A DNA stretch of 32,625 nt from NCBI GenBank assembly GCA_036272915.1, contig DATAXV010000234.1, positions 1-32,625 of the forward strand, read 5' to 3'. A program made the translations under genes and the position numbers. Positions 23,601 through 31,943 of this stretch are shown piece after piece. The first letter of the stretch is position 1; the number at the start of each line of letters is the position of its first letter. Source of the DNA: DATAXV01 sp036272915. GTDB taxonomy: Bacteria > Chloroflexota > Dormibacteria > Dormibacterales > Dormibacteraceae. Under the pieces are notes generated by a model that did not search any database, was not told the origin of the DNA, and was given only the letters and a program-made list of their open reading frames with translations.

Positions 23601-24800
23601 TCACGTCCGCGCGTTGCCGGTCCTCGCCGGCGCGCCGACGGCGATCCGGCCTCTGGTCATCACCAACCGCGGAGACCTGAGGTTGCCGATGTCGGTCAGC
23701 GGGTTGCCCTCCACGGCGATGACGTCGGCCTCCTTGCCCGCCTCGAGGCTGCCGGTGACGGTCTCCAGGTCGAGCGCCCGAGCCGCCCGGAGCGTCGCCG
23801 CCTCCAGCACCTCGGCCGTGGACATACCGCTGGCGACCAGGGCCTCCAGCCCGCCGACGTAGGCGCCGTGGGGGTTGAGGTTGATGCCGGCGTCGGTGCC
23901 GGCGACGATCTGCACGCCGGCCTCCCGCATCCAGGTCAGGCGCTCCGCCCGACGCTCCCAGCGCTCCTTGCCCAGGGTCATCGACCGGCAGCTGACGGTG
24001 GGGCAGACGTGGATGTCGGCCTCGGCGATGGCGTCGGCGACGGTGGGCTCGTACTCCTGCACGCCGCCCCTCGCCAGCCACGAGCAGTGCTCGATGGTGT
24101 CGACCCCCGCGCCGACGGCGAGGACGATGCCCGGAGTGCCATGGCAGTGGGCGGCGACCCGCTTGTCGAGCCGGTGGGACTCCTCCACGATCGCGGCCAG
24201 CTCCTCGGCGCTGAACTGGGCGTGCCAGTGCGCCGACCCCGGGGTCATGACGCCGCCGGTGGCCATGACCTTGATCAGGTCGGCGCCCTCGCGGTGGTGC
24301 AGGCGGACGGCGTACCTGACCGCGTCGAGGCCGTCGAACTCACCACCCATGAACCAGCAGTGGCCGCCGGTGACCGTGATCGGCCGGGTGACGGTGAGCA
24401 GGCGTGGCCCCTCGGCCAGGCCTTCGTTGATCGCCCGTTTGACGCCGATGTCGAGGAACCCCCTCGCCCCCAGATCCCGCGCCGTGGTGACCCCCGCCAT
24501 CAGAAGCTCTCTGGCGCTGTGCAACATCAGGATCACGAGCTCGGTGTCGGTCGATCGCCGCATGTGCGCGACCGGGTCGGCGCTGGCGTCGAAGGCGAGG
24601 TGGACGTGGCAGTCGATCAGGCCGGGGAGGAGGCTGGAGCCGGGAAGATCGATGACCTCCGCATCGGCGCGGCGCTCGGCGGTGAGCCCGTCCAGCGTTC
24701 CGACCCAGGCGATGCCGGTCCCGTCGACCAGAACCCCCGCCCGCTCCAGCACCTCCCCTGGTCGGCCCGTGATCACCCGATCCGCTGTCAGCAGTTTCAC
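23601..24800 (-). CDS. metal-dependent amidohydrolase C
   Basis: This 399-residue member of the same superfamily as A and B is more distant. Metal-site motifs are GLIDCHVHLAFD (HxH), LIKVMATGGVMTPGS (Lys), VAAHCHGTPG (His), TIEHCSWL (His) and VAGTDAGINLNPHG (Asp). VTGGHCWFMGGEFDG is a substrate-loop signature also seen in imidazolonepropionase-like and organophosphate acid anhydrolase/prolidase relatives. The GTG at 24800 has GGAGG 6 nt upstream. It lies 30 bp downstream of an MFS transporter on the same strand, suggesting an uptake-or-export plus hydrolysis pair. The C-terminal GRIAVGAPARTGNART tail is unstructured. The substrate is unknown. Confidence 0.85.
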   Translation of the reverse strand: MKLLTADRVITGRPGEVLERAGVLVDGTGIAWVGTLDGLTAERRADAEVIDLPGSSLLPGLIDCHVHLAFDASADPVAHMRRSTDTELVILMLHSARELLMAGVTTARDLGARGFLDIGVKRAINEGLAEGPRLLTVTRPITVTGGHCWFMGGEFDGLDAVRYAVRLHHREGADLIKVMATGGVMTPGSAHWHAQFSAEELAAIVEESHRLDKRVAAHCHGTPGIVLAVGAGVDTIEHCSWLARGGVQEYEPTVADAIAEADIHVCPTVSCRSMTLGKERWERRAERLTWMREAGVQIVAGTDAGINLNPHGAYVGGLEALVASGMSTAEVLEAATLRAARALDLETVTGSLEAGKEADVIAVEGNPLTDIGNLRSPRLVMTRGRIAVGAPARTGNART

Positions 24801-24830
24801 CTGGCACCTCCTGTCTCCGTTACACCGGGC

Positions 24831-26114
24831 TCATCCCGCCGCCTCCGGCGGCATCGCGGTCGCCGACCCCTGCCATGCCCCGGGCCCCAGAAGTCCGCGG
24901 AGGGGCGGGGAGAGGAGGCCGAAGATGCTCATCGCGATCACGAAGGCGAGGCCGCTGACCAGCATCACCGGGCGCGGTTCGACGACGTCGGCGAGGCCTC
25001 CCATGCCCCAGCCGATGAGGGCCATCGGCGTCAGCGTGATCAGCTGGTAGACGCTGGTCGCCCTCCCCCGATAGCGGTTGTCGACGGCGGACTGGATCAG
25101 GGCCAGGGCCATCGACATGAACACCGCCTGGGTGGCCCCGGTGAGGAAGCCCATGGCCATGGCCACCGGGCCAGAGGAGGAGATGGCGAGGGTGGTCAGG
25201 GAGAGGCCGCTGCCGAGCAGGCTGACGATGAAGATCGGGGGCCGGTACCGGGGCGCTGAGAATCGGGCCAGGAGCAGGCTGCCGACCACGGCACCGAGCC
25301 CGATCGAGGTGAGGAGGGCGCCGTAGACGGAGCTGGTCGCGTTCAAGTCGTTGCTCACGAACATCGGCAGCATGCCCTGATACGACATCGTCAGCGAGCA
25401 GTGCAGGGCGACCGCGCAGATCGTGGCCAGGACCAGCGGCCGGACCAGGAAGTAACGGAAGGACTGTCGCATCCCACCCTCCTGGGCGAGGCCGCCGCGC
25501 TCCGCCCGGGCCGGGCCGATGGGCAGGACCAGGATCGCCGCGGAGACGTAGAGCACCGTGCACACGATCCAGGCCACGGCTGGTCCGCCGGCCACCAGGA
25601 AGGGCGTGGTCAGGGCGGGCCCCAGAAACTCGGCGCCCTGGGTCCCGACCTGGGAGAGCGAGACCGCGTTAAGGAGGTCCCCGGGCGCGACCAGGCTCGG
25701 TACCAGAGTGCTCCGCAGGGTCATCTGCAGCACGAACGACACCCCGTAGAGGACGGCGAGGCACATTGCCAGGAGGAGGTTCAGCCGGCCGGTGGCGCTG
25801 AGCGCGGCGAAGAGGCCGGTGGCGACCGCCGACAGCGCGGCCGAGGCGGCGTTGAGCATCCTCCGGTCGAACCGGTCCGCCATCCACCCCGACAGCGGGG
25901 CGAGCAGGATCACCGGTCCCTGGGTGGCGAACAGGGCGGCGCCGACCCAGAACGAGGAGTGGGTGAGGGCGAGGATCTGTGCGCTGAGGACGAGGACCAG
26001 GGACCAGCGTCCCGCCGACCCGGCGAGGTTGCTCAGCCAGAGCCAGCGGTAGGCGGGATAGCGCAGCGAGGTCAGCATTCCGCCGGATCCCGTCACCGCG
26101 ACGCGTCCGGTCAT
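24831..26114 (-). CDS. MFS transporter (MFS_3/EntS-type exporter)
   Basis: This 427-residue protein has about 12 hydrophobic helices in two halves joined by a loop near 205-220 (GPARAERGGLAQEGGMRQ). The N-terminal YRWLWLSNLAGSAGRWSLVLVLSAQIL and the loop GWMADRFDRRML (motif A) are characteristic of the MFS_3 group that includes siderophore and macrolide exporters. ATG 26114 is used; an in-frame ATG 12 codons later is an alternative. It is probably co-transcribed with amidohydrolase C. Its start overlaps the stop of an aminotransferase remnant (ATGA), suggesting that it was once the next gene in that operon. The substrate is unknown. Confidence 0.85.
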   Translation of the reverse strand: MTGRVAVTGSGGMLTSLRYPAYRWLWLSNLAGSAGRWSLVLVLSAQILALTHSSFWVGAALFATQGPVILLAPLSGWMADRFDRRMLNAASAALSAVATGLFAALSATGRLNLLLAMCLAVLYGVSFVLQMTLRSTLVPSLVAPGDLLNAVSLSQVGTQGAEFLGPALTTPFLVAGGPAVAWIVCTVLYVSAAILVLPIGPARAERGGLAQEGGMRQSFRYFLVRPLVLATICAVALHCSLTMSYQGMLPMFVSNDLNATSSVYGALLTSIGLGAVVGSLLLARFSAPRYRPPIFIVSLLGSGLSLTTLAISSSGPVAMAMGFLTGATQAVFMSMALALIQSAVDNRYRGRATSVYQLITLTPMALIGWGMGGLADVVEPRPVMLVSGLAFVIAMSIFGLLSPPLRGLLGPGAWQGSATAMPPEAAG

Positions 26115-26275
26115 GCGCTCAGCAGTGACACCGCTCGGTCGACCTCCTCATCCGTGTCGTGGAAGCCGCGGGACACACGCCGGACCCCGTCGCCGGGCAC
26201 CGATCGGACCAGGACGTCGGCATCGCTCATGCGCTTCATCCGGCGAACCGCGTCGCAGTCCAGAGTTCCGTCTCG
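26111..26275 (-). pseudogene. remnant of a class V aminotransferase, C-terminal tail
   Basis: A minus-strand reading ending at TGA 26113-26111 gives about 52 residues including VLVRSVPGDGVRRVSRGFHDTDEEVDRAVSLLSA, kept below full length here. It resembles the last strand-helix of class V (cysteine desulfurase-like) aminotransferases, where R-(I/V)-S..F.NT.EE.D is typical. No PLP-lysine region is found upstream. The stop overlaps the MFS ATG. The region 26276-26440 holds nothing else recognisable. Confidence 0.4.
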
Positions 26276-26458
26276 CCCATCCGCTCCTACCTCCGCGCAA
26301 ACGACCGATCCAGCTCGGTTCCGGTCCCTCTGCCGCGGGGCCCGGCCGAGCGGCTCTCATCCCATCTTCGGCGAGATCGAGGCAGAGCGAGCGATCACCG
26401 CCGTCGAGTGGTCGACGTGCGGTGGGCAAGGTGGTTCCAAGGGATCATTGGACCTCGG

Positions 26459-26493
26459 GATGATCTGGTGACGGGATCATCTGGGTATGATCC
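26459..26493. promoter_or_regulatory. MarR operator: nested perfect inverted repeats
   Basis: GGATCAT (26474-26480) and ATGATCC (26487-26493) form a perfect 7-bp inverted repeat with a 6-bp spacer that covers the -10 box. GATGATC (26459-26465) and GATCATC (26475-26481) form another perfect repeat overlapping it, and a further GGATCAT half-site lies at 26442-26448. Regularly spaced half-sites over a leaderless promoter point to cooperative autorepression by the MarR protein encoded just downstream. Confidence 0.65.
26486..26491 (+). promoter_or_regulatory. -10 box of marR (3), leaderless
   Basis: TATGAT, a near-consensus -10, ends exactly 6 nt before the ATG at 26498. It is embedded in the right arm of the palindrome. 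Confidence 0.6.
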
Positions 26494-26497
26494 GGAT

Positions 26498-26995
26498 ATG
26501 GCCACCACAACCAGGGCCGAGGTGCGACCCGATCTGTTCTTTCTCCTCTCCCAGGCGAGCTACGCGCTCATGACCGAGCTGACGGCGGCGCTGGAGCGCC
26601 TGGGTATATCGCAGCGTGGGTACTGCGTCCTGTCCAAGGCCCGGATGGGGGAGCTGACGCAGATCCAGCTGGCCGAGCTGTGCGCACTCGACAAGACAAC
26701 GATGGTGGTGACGATCGACGAGCTGGAGCGTGCCGGACTGGCTCACAGGCGCCTCTCCACCACGGATCGCCGCGTCCGCATCATCTCGGTCACCCCAGAC
26801 GGGGCGACCGTCCTCGCCGAGGCCGACCGGATCGTCGACCGGATCTATGACGAGGTTCTGGGGAGCCTGCCAGTGAACGAGCGCGATTGCTTCATCTCGA
26901 GCCTGGACCGGCTGGTCGCGGGCCGGCTCGCCACCCCGGTGCACACCGAACGGCGAACTCGCAGCCGGGGACCACGGGCGGCGCACGCCGGCTGA
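26498..26995 (+). CDS. MarR-family transcriptional regulator (3)
   Basis: This 165-residue protein has a typical MarR core: MTELTAALERLGISQRGYCVLSKARMGELTQIQLAELCALDKTTMVVTIDELERAGLAHRRLSTTDRRVRIISVTPDG at about 25-102, with the recognition helix LDKTTMVVTIDELE and the DRR wing. The open frame extends 113 codons further upstream, but the ATG at 26498 is chosen because of the -10 box 6 nt before it and because the family begins here. The C-terminal 20 residues are Arg-rich. The multi-site operator shows autoregulation; the divergent MFS/amidohydrolase unit is a possible target about 380 bp away. Confidence 0.87.
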   Translation: MATTTRAEVRPDLFFLLSQASYALMTELTAALERLGISQRGYCVLSKARMGELTQIQLAELCALDKTTMVVTIDELERAGLAHRRLSTTDRRVRIISVTPDGATVLAEADRIVDRIYDEVLGSLPVNERDCFISSLDRLVAGRLATPVHTERRTRSRGPRAAHAG

Positions 26996-27020
26996 CGCGG
27001 GCCGACGGCGCGGCCTGGCA

Positions 27021-27919
27021 TCACATCTGAGCCTCGGCCCCCACGGAGCGGAGAGCAGACTCGACCTCGGCCCGATGGCGGGGATCGCATGCCAGCCACC
27101 GCGCCTCGTCCTCGTCCAGGTCGCGGAGAAACGCGAAGCGAGGGCGGATGCCCTCTCCCCACTCGATCAGCTTCACCGGCTTGGTCAGCTTGCCGATCGA
27201 CTCCATGGCCAGATCTCGCCTGCTCCGAGGCGTCAGGACGTCGGCGGGATCGAGCGGCCTGTCCCCCTTCCCGTCATCCACGACGTCGGCCCAGGCCTTG
27301 AGAACCCAGAGCCTGCGAACGAGTGGCTCGTTCATCGGTCGGGCCGCCAGCTGGGCGAGATCGTAGATGTCCCGCCCGAGGCTGATCCGACGGTAACGGG
27401 CGAGCTTCTCGGCGCAGGCTTCGGCCTCGGCGACCACCGGCAACGCCGGCATCGGCACCTCGTAGGCGCGATGAACAGGTAGCGAGACGGGCCGGAGCCA
27501 TTCCGGCTCCAACGCGAGCGGCCTTCGCGCGAACTCCAGCGATGCGCCGATGTTCGGGCGGCCGAGTTCGGGGTGGAGGACGGTGAGCGTCCAGTGCCGC
27601 CCATCACCTCGGGACGAGTCCAGTCGGAAAAGGAAGCCCGACACCGATGCCTGGTCGACCGCGGCACAGACCTGAAGCACCATGTCCTCGTCCGGCGCGG
27701 CGAAGTCGAGGTCGGTGCTGAACCGTCCGGAGGAGCCGAGCCGGCACTTGCGGAGGCTGGTACCAGCCTTGCACACAAGTCGGCCGTCAGCGAACAGTCC
27801 GAGTTCAGCGAGAAGCCACAGGAGGTGATCCTGGGCAATATCCAGGAGAGCCGCGTCATGGTGTCTGCGCGCCCCGAGCCGTGCCGGGATACGAGCGCCC
27901 GAGTCAGCCTGGCCGTCAT
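27021..27919 (-). pseudogene. abiEii: AbiEii-type nucleotidyltransferase toxin, frameshifted
   Basis: The frame 27776-27021 encodes KAGTSLRKCRLGSSGRFSTDLDF and the AbiEii C-terminal helices (CAEKLARYRRISLGRDIYDLAQLA), the type IV toxin fold in which the GT/GS and DLD motifs bind NTP and metal. Upstream, the same frame reads AALLDIAQDHLLWLLAELG, clearly family sequence, but has no ATG, GTG or TTG before a stop. An ATG at 27919, 1 nt after the antitoxin stop, opens MTARLTRALVSRHGSG in another frame. A single-base shift near 27860 would join them into a protein of about 299 residues. The usual KGGTSL is KAGTSL. It is likely inactive, unless the shift is a sequencing error or is recoded. Confidence 0.75.
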
Positions 27920-27920
27920 G

Positions 27921-28796
27921 TCAGCGAACCAGCTGTGCCTGCAGCGGGGCCACCACGTGATCGACGATCTGAAAGCGGGGCGCCCAGCTCTGTCTCGGGC
28001 CGGCCCCCAGCTGCACCTTGACCAAGGGGCCGCTCGGCCGCTCGGCGAGCAGCGCCCCGGCATCCTCAGCCTGATCCCCACGGTCGAGCAGGTAGGCGGC
28101 CCGCTGCCAGGTCGAGGCCGACCGGCCCGCCAGCAGCGGGATCAGACGGTTGAGGCTGCAGTCAGATGCCAGCTGATCCAGGTGAGGAACAAGGTCCGCC
28201 CAGGAACGGAAGGACGCGCCCCTGGCGGAGACTTGCACCAGGAGCGCCTCCGGCCCGAAGGCGGGCAGGCCGTCGGCCCACCCAGTCAGATCCAGTCGGC
28301 GGCGCTGGAGCATTTGCGGCGAGGGGCCGAGACGCGGAGCGTCTTCGGAGTGCCAGCCAAGCGTCACCTCCGACACCACCGACCGCAGTCCGAATGGGAG
28401 GCGGGTATCGCGCGGGATCCACACGGCGACGGGCCCATCGAACTCGCGGTCGAGGTAGCCCAGGTGCCATGCCGCCGCCTCACCGGCCAGCGCGAAGAGG
28501 GCTTCAGGCTCTCTCGCCCTCCACGCGCGCAGCCCCAGGTAGCGATCCACCACCTCGTCCTCTCCCGGCGGAACGAACGCCCACGCACCGTTCAGGGGTG
28601 TCGGTGTGAGCCAGCCCAGGCGCTGAAGCTGCCTGGCCGTCCGGGCCGGGTCGCGAGGAGAGGCCTCCCCGGCGAGGTATGCGGACAGGTCGTCGAGGGT
28701 CAGGACTCGTGGTCGGTCGCGGGCTAGGTCGCCCAGCAGCCCGGCCGACCGTCCCGGTATTCGCCGACCTGATCCGGACGGGAGTTCGGCAGTCAT
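27921..28796 (-). CDS. abiEi: AbiEi-type antitoxin
   Basis: This 291-residue protein has an N-terminal winged helix (about 30-75, VLTLDDLSAYLAGEASPRDPARTARQLQRLGWLTPTPLNGAWAF) followed by the mixed alpha/beta antitoxin domain of the AbiEi family. It is the first gene of an AbiE pair with 1 nt between its stop and the toxin ATG, the usual gene order. In characterised systems AbiEi represses the operon and counteracts the toxin by a type IV mechanism without direct contact. The ATG at 28796 is chosen from homologous length; the frame stays open 40 codons upstream. It remains intact although the toxin is frameshifted. Confidence 0.8.
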   Translation of the reverse strand: MTAELPSGSGRRIPGRSAGLLGDLARDRPRVLTLDDLSAYLAGEASPRDPARTARQLQRLGWLTPTPLNGAWAFVPPGEDEVVDRYLGLRAWRAREPEALFALAGEAAAWHLGYLDREFDGPVAVWIPRDTRLPFGLRSVVSEVTLGWHSEDAPRLGPSPQMLQRRRLDLTGWADGLPAFGPEALLVQVSARGASFRSWADLVPHLDQLASDCSLNRLIPLLAGRSASTWQRAAYLLDRGDQAEDAGALLAERPSGPLVKVQLGAGPRQSWAPRFQIVDHVVAPLQAQLVR

Positions 28797-28882
28797 GACC
28801 CAGCTCTGAGAAATAACGGCGCGCCGACGCCTGGGGAAGTTCCTGGCGTCGCACGGAGGTGTTCGTCCTCCGGTTAGTTGAG

Positions 28883-28888
28883 ATTGTA
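28883..28888 (-). promoter_or_regulatory. possible -10 box for the abiE operon
   Basis: TACAAT on the minus strand lies about 86 nt before the antitoxin ATG in the 223-bp, relatively AT-rich gap 28797-29019, which holds no gene. The leader would be long compared with other promoters here, leaving room for AbiEi binding. No clear -35 is seen. TGTACC recurs three times in the gap, without clear symmetry. Confidence 0.35.
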
Positions 28889-29019
28889 CCTGAGATTTGA
28901 CAGATCTGGTTCTCATGCAGGCATCACCTTAACTAGATGTCGTGCTTAATCGTTCAGAAGTGTACCAATATGGGCAACTGCTCTGTACCCGGACGACCGG
29001 AGGAAACGCCACGTGGGGG

Positions 29020-31500
29020 TCAGGCGTGGTGGTGCCGGCGGTGCAGCGCCTCCAGCGCCTCCCGGAACGGGCGCTCCAGGTAGGCGATGTGGTCGTCCTC
29101 CCCGTGGTGATGGGTCACCGTCCCATGTGCGTGCTGATGGCTCAGCTCGTGGATGTAGGAGAGGGTGCCCTCGACCAGGGTCAGCATGTACTGCGTGGTC
29201 GCGGGATCCGACAGCGCCCATTCCTCCCCGGTCGCGAGATAGACCGGCGACGTGTGCGCCATGATGCCCCTTCCCCACTCGTCCAGGTGTGGCACGGCCG
29301 TGTAGTCGGGGCCGGCCACGCGGGCCGCCAGCCAGGAGTCTCCCTCCACCCGCACCCGCTCGTGCACGGTCAGGTGCCGGCTGCCCTCGGCGGAATTGGC
29401 CTCGGCGACCACCCGACCCTGCTGCACGACCTGCAGGCAGTGCACGGGGAAGATCGAGTGGACCTCGGCCCGCACCTCGACGGTGCCGCCGCCGGCGGGG
29501 ATCCTCACCGTGTCGCCGATCTCCGCGCCCTCGACCGAGAAGGAGAGGAGTGGGCCCCCGGACAGGAAGGTCCGGCCTGCGGTCAGGTTGCGACACCAGC
29601 TCTCGTAGGAGAACTCCTCGTCGTCGGGGATGTGGACGTAGGTCCGGTACAGCCCGACCGGCACCGAGCTGCTCATCTTGTCGGTGCCGCCGACCAGGGG
29701 CAGGCGGTAGCCGCCATTGAGGTACCGGTAGTACTCGAGGTGCGAGTAGGAGCCGTGCTGGAGCATCTCGACCGCGTCCGCCCTGCCCGTCGCGATCAGC
29801 GTGGCCGGCTCGCCGTTGGGGTTGGGAAGGTGGGGGAGGATGACGGTGCCGCCCTGCGCGTGGCAGCGGTCGGCCCAATCCGACATGGTGACCTCGAGGG
29901 TGCCGCCGAGCTCGGCCTCGGAGGGCCCGTCGGAGCACCACGGCGCGACCTGCTTGCGAAGGCCGAGCAGGGTCAGGTGGCCGAGCAGGTGCTGGCGGTT
30001 CTCCTGCGTGGCGTGGACGATCGTCCGGCCGTCGCGGGAGACCAGCGGCTCGCCGGTGAACTCCTCGGTGTTGGTGAAGAGGTGGCCCCACTGCGAGAGC
30101 AGGAGGTTGATCACGTTCACCCCCTCGCCCATCGCCTCCAGCTGCGCCCCCTGGGTGGAGAGGAAGTGCACGTGGGTGTCGCCGGCGAACCACCGCTCGG
30201 CGTTGAGATCGCGCATCCGCCGCAGCCGGAGCTCGAGGTCCTGCTGGCCCGGCTCGATCTGCACGCGCGTGCGGAGCGGCTGGTACTCGAAGCCCTGGGC
30301 GACGTCGACCAGCGCCTCCCCTCTCGGCAGCCAGCCCTCGCAGGTGCCGTCGATGTAGGCGTAGGTGATCGAGCCCATCTTGAGATCGCCGCCGATGTCC
30401 GAGTGCCAGGTGCCGAGGTCGCGGTTGACCTGAGGGTGGTGCCCGTGGGGCTGGAAGGGGACGCCCTGAGGGGACCGGAAGTGGACCCGGCAGGGGACGA
30501 TCTGGCCGCTCTGGTCGTCGACGACGCGCACGCGCACCCAGTTCCGGCCAGAGTCGAGCGCCTGGATCCGGACCGCGCCCGATTCGACCTCACCGCGCTC
30601 GACCACGTCGCCCCAGCGCGCCGAGGCGAGCTCCTCGTCGTCCCTGGTCACGTGGAGCGTGGCCGAGGGCACCGCCGAGACCTCGACGTAGGCGGGGCTC
30701 TGGCCCTCTTCGAAGCGATCCCCGAACCCGGCCATCGGGTCGGCCAGGAACTCGTCGACGGTGCCGCTGGGGAGGCGGTAGGGGAGCGTCGCCGTGCCCC
30801 TGTCCACCTCCACCCGCCACTCCAGCTCGTCCTTCTCCTCAAGGCCGTCGATCGTGACCTTCACCGGACGCGCGCCCTCGCGGGCGAAGGGGAACTCGTC
30901 TGCGGTCCCGGCGACGATGGAGGCGAGCGCGTACGAGGGGCCGAGAGAGCGAAGGCTCACGGTCTCGACGCGGAGGTCGGGACTCGGGTTGGCCCAGGCC
31001 CAGAGGTAGAACCACCGCGGCCAGGCCTGGTGGGCCTCGGTCTGGCGGTAGCCGATCCCGGAATAGGCGCCGACGTAGCGCTGGTCGGGCGCCGAGTCCG
31101 CCTGGTCGGGCAGCGCCAGGAAGGGCAGCTGGCCCCAGCCAGGGGGGATGAAGGCGACCTCGAAGCGCTCCCTGATGACGTGGGTGGCGACGGTCCCGCC
31201 CTCGAGGCTCACGGTGAGCTCGACCACCGGCCTGCCGGGTGGATCGCCCTCCATGATCCTGGACGCGAGCACGCGATGGGCGAAGATCAGGTGGCGGGCG
31301 TGGCGGCCGACCTGCACCTCCGCCTCGGCGGCGCCGCCGTCGCCGAGATGGACCAGGCACCGGTCCGGATCGGACCCGAGCCTGAAGGGGAGACCGCGCA
31401 GTTCCAGCTCACCCGGATCCGGCCGGACCGGCTCGGGAAGCAGGGTCAGCGGCGCGTTGGCGGCGGCATCGAGCGGGACGGCGGAGTACTCGGGTTCCAC
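29020..31500 (-). CDS. CehA/McbA-type metallohydrolase with His-rich tail
   Basis: This 826-residue protein has a PHP-like metallohydrolase half beginning at WFAGDTHVHF (D441, H443, H445), followed by HGSYSHLEYYRYLNGGYRLPLVGGTDKMSSS, a pattern shared with CehA/McbA family hydrolases, some of which cleave carbamates. The first 430 residues are beta-rich and contain sandwich-like segments (NWVRVRVVDDQSGQIVPCRVHFRSP) resembling carboxypeptidase-regulatory or Ig-like domains. The last 43 residues hold HQHAHGTVTHHHGEDDH and RRHHHA, a likely metal-binding tail. No signal peptide is visible. The GTG start has a TATCGT box 6 nt upstream, so the mRNA is leaderless. The substrate is unknown. Confidence 0.8.
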   Translation of the reverse strand: MEPEYSAVPLDAAANAPLTLLPEPVRPDPGELELRGLPFRLGSDPDRCLVHLGDGGAAEAEVQVGRHARHLIFAHRVLASRIMEGDPPGRPVVELTVSLEGGTVATHVIRERFEVAFIPPGWGQLPFLALPDQADSAPDQRYVGAYSGIGYRQTEAHQAWPRWFYLWAWANPSPDLRVETVSLRSLGPSYALASIVAGTADEFPFAREGARPVKVTIDGLEEKDELEWRVEVDRGTATLPYRLPSGTVDEFLADPMAGFGDRFEEGQSPAYVEVSAVPSATLHVTRDDEELASARWGDVVERGEVESGAVRIQALDSGRNWVRVRVVDDQSGQIVPCRVHFRSPQGVPFQPHGHHPQVNRDLGTWHSDIGGDLKMGSITYAYIDGTCEGWLPRGEALVDVAQGFEYQPLRTRVQIEPGQQDLELRLRRMRDLNAERWFAGDTHVHFLSTQGAQLEAMGEGVNVINLLLSQWGHLFTNTEEFTGEPLVSRDGRTIVHATQENRQHLLGHLTLLGLRKQVAPWCSDGPSEAELGGTLEVTMSDWADRCHAQGGTVILPHLPNPNGEPATLIATGRADAVEMLQHGSYSHLEYYRYLNGGYRLPLVGGTDKMSSSVPVGLYRTYVHIPDDEEFSYESWCRNLTAGRTFLSGGPLLSFSVEGAEIGDTVRIPAGGGTVEVRAEVHSIFPVHCLQVVQQGRVVAEANSAEGSRHLTVHERVRVEGDSWLAARVAGPDYTAVPHLDEWGRGIMAHTSPVYLATGEEWALSDPATTQYMLTLVEGTLSYIHELSHQHAHGTVTHHHGEDDHIAYLERPFREALEALHRRHHHA

Positions 31501-31506
31501 CTCCCG

Positions 31507-31512
31507 ACGATA
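31507..31512 (-). promoter_or_regulatory. -10 box of the CehA-type gene (leaderless)
   Basis: TATCGT on the minus strand ends exactly 6 nt before the GTG at 31500, within the 32-bp gap after the GNAT gene. Confidence 0.55.
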
Positions 31513-31532
31513 GGCGGCCCCCCGCCCTCAGG

Positions 31533-31943
31533 TCAACGCGGGCGGCGGAGGTGGGCACAGACCTGCTTGGTGGGCACGTAGCCCAGGCTCCCGTAGAAGC
31601 CCTCGAGGTCGCGGTGGAAGAAGACGCTGACCACGTCGAGCCCGGCCAGCTCGGCGTTCAATGTCTCGATCAGGGCGCGGCCGAGGCCCGCCTGCCGGTG
31701 GGAGCCGGCGACGACCACGTCCTCGATGTAGGCGCGGACCCGGCCGTCCGAGATCGCACGGGCGAAGCCGACCAGCTGATCCCCGTCCCAGGCGCCGACC
31801 GCGGGGCCGGAGCCGAGCACCGCGGCCACGTCGCCGGCGGTCCGGTCCGGCCACCAGCCGACCTCGGCGAAGAGGCGAAGCACCGAATCCGGCGGTATCG
31901 GCCGGATTCGGTGTGGCTCGACGGTCAGGCCCGCGCCCCCCAC
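31533..31943 (-). CDS. GNAT-family N-acetyltransferase (2)
   Basis: This 136-residue compact GNAT protein has LVGFARAISDGRVRAYIEDVVVAGSHRQAGLGRALIETL at about 57-95, including the acetyl-CoA loop HRQAGLG, and a final YGSLGYVPTKQ. It resembles small bacterial GNATs acting on amino acids or antibiotics. The GTG at 31943 overlaps the end of the transporter-GntR gene by 19 bp, so the two are co-transcribed. It has no other start candidate before the conserved region. Confidence 0.82.
   Translation of the reverse strand: MGGAGLTVEPHRIRPIPPDSVLRLFAEVGWWPDRTAGDVAAVLGSGPAVGAWDGDQLVGFARAISDGRVRAYIEDVVVAGSHRQAGLGRALIETLNAELAGLDVVSVFFHRDLEGFYGSLGYVPTKQVCAHLRRPR

Noticed and set aside
26159..26497. Extension of the MarR (3) frame by 113 codons upstream
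   Set aside because: The extension is Arg/Ser/Pro-rich, runs over the operator and promoter, and antisense to the aminotransferase remnant.
28885..28988. TGTACC repeated three times in the gap before the abiE operon
   Set aside because: Six-base repeats with irregular spacing; too little to call an operator or a repeat array.
28942..31581. A plus-strand open frame of nearly 880 codons opposite the CehA-type gene
   Set aside because: Low-complexity composition and no family motif; it is the mirror of a strongly coding minus-strand gene.
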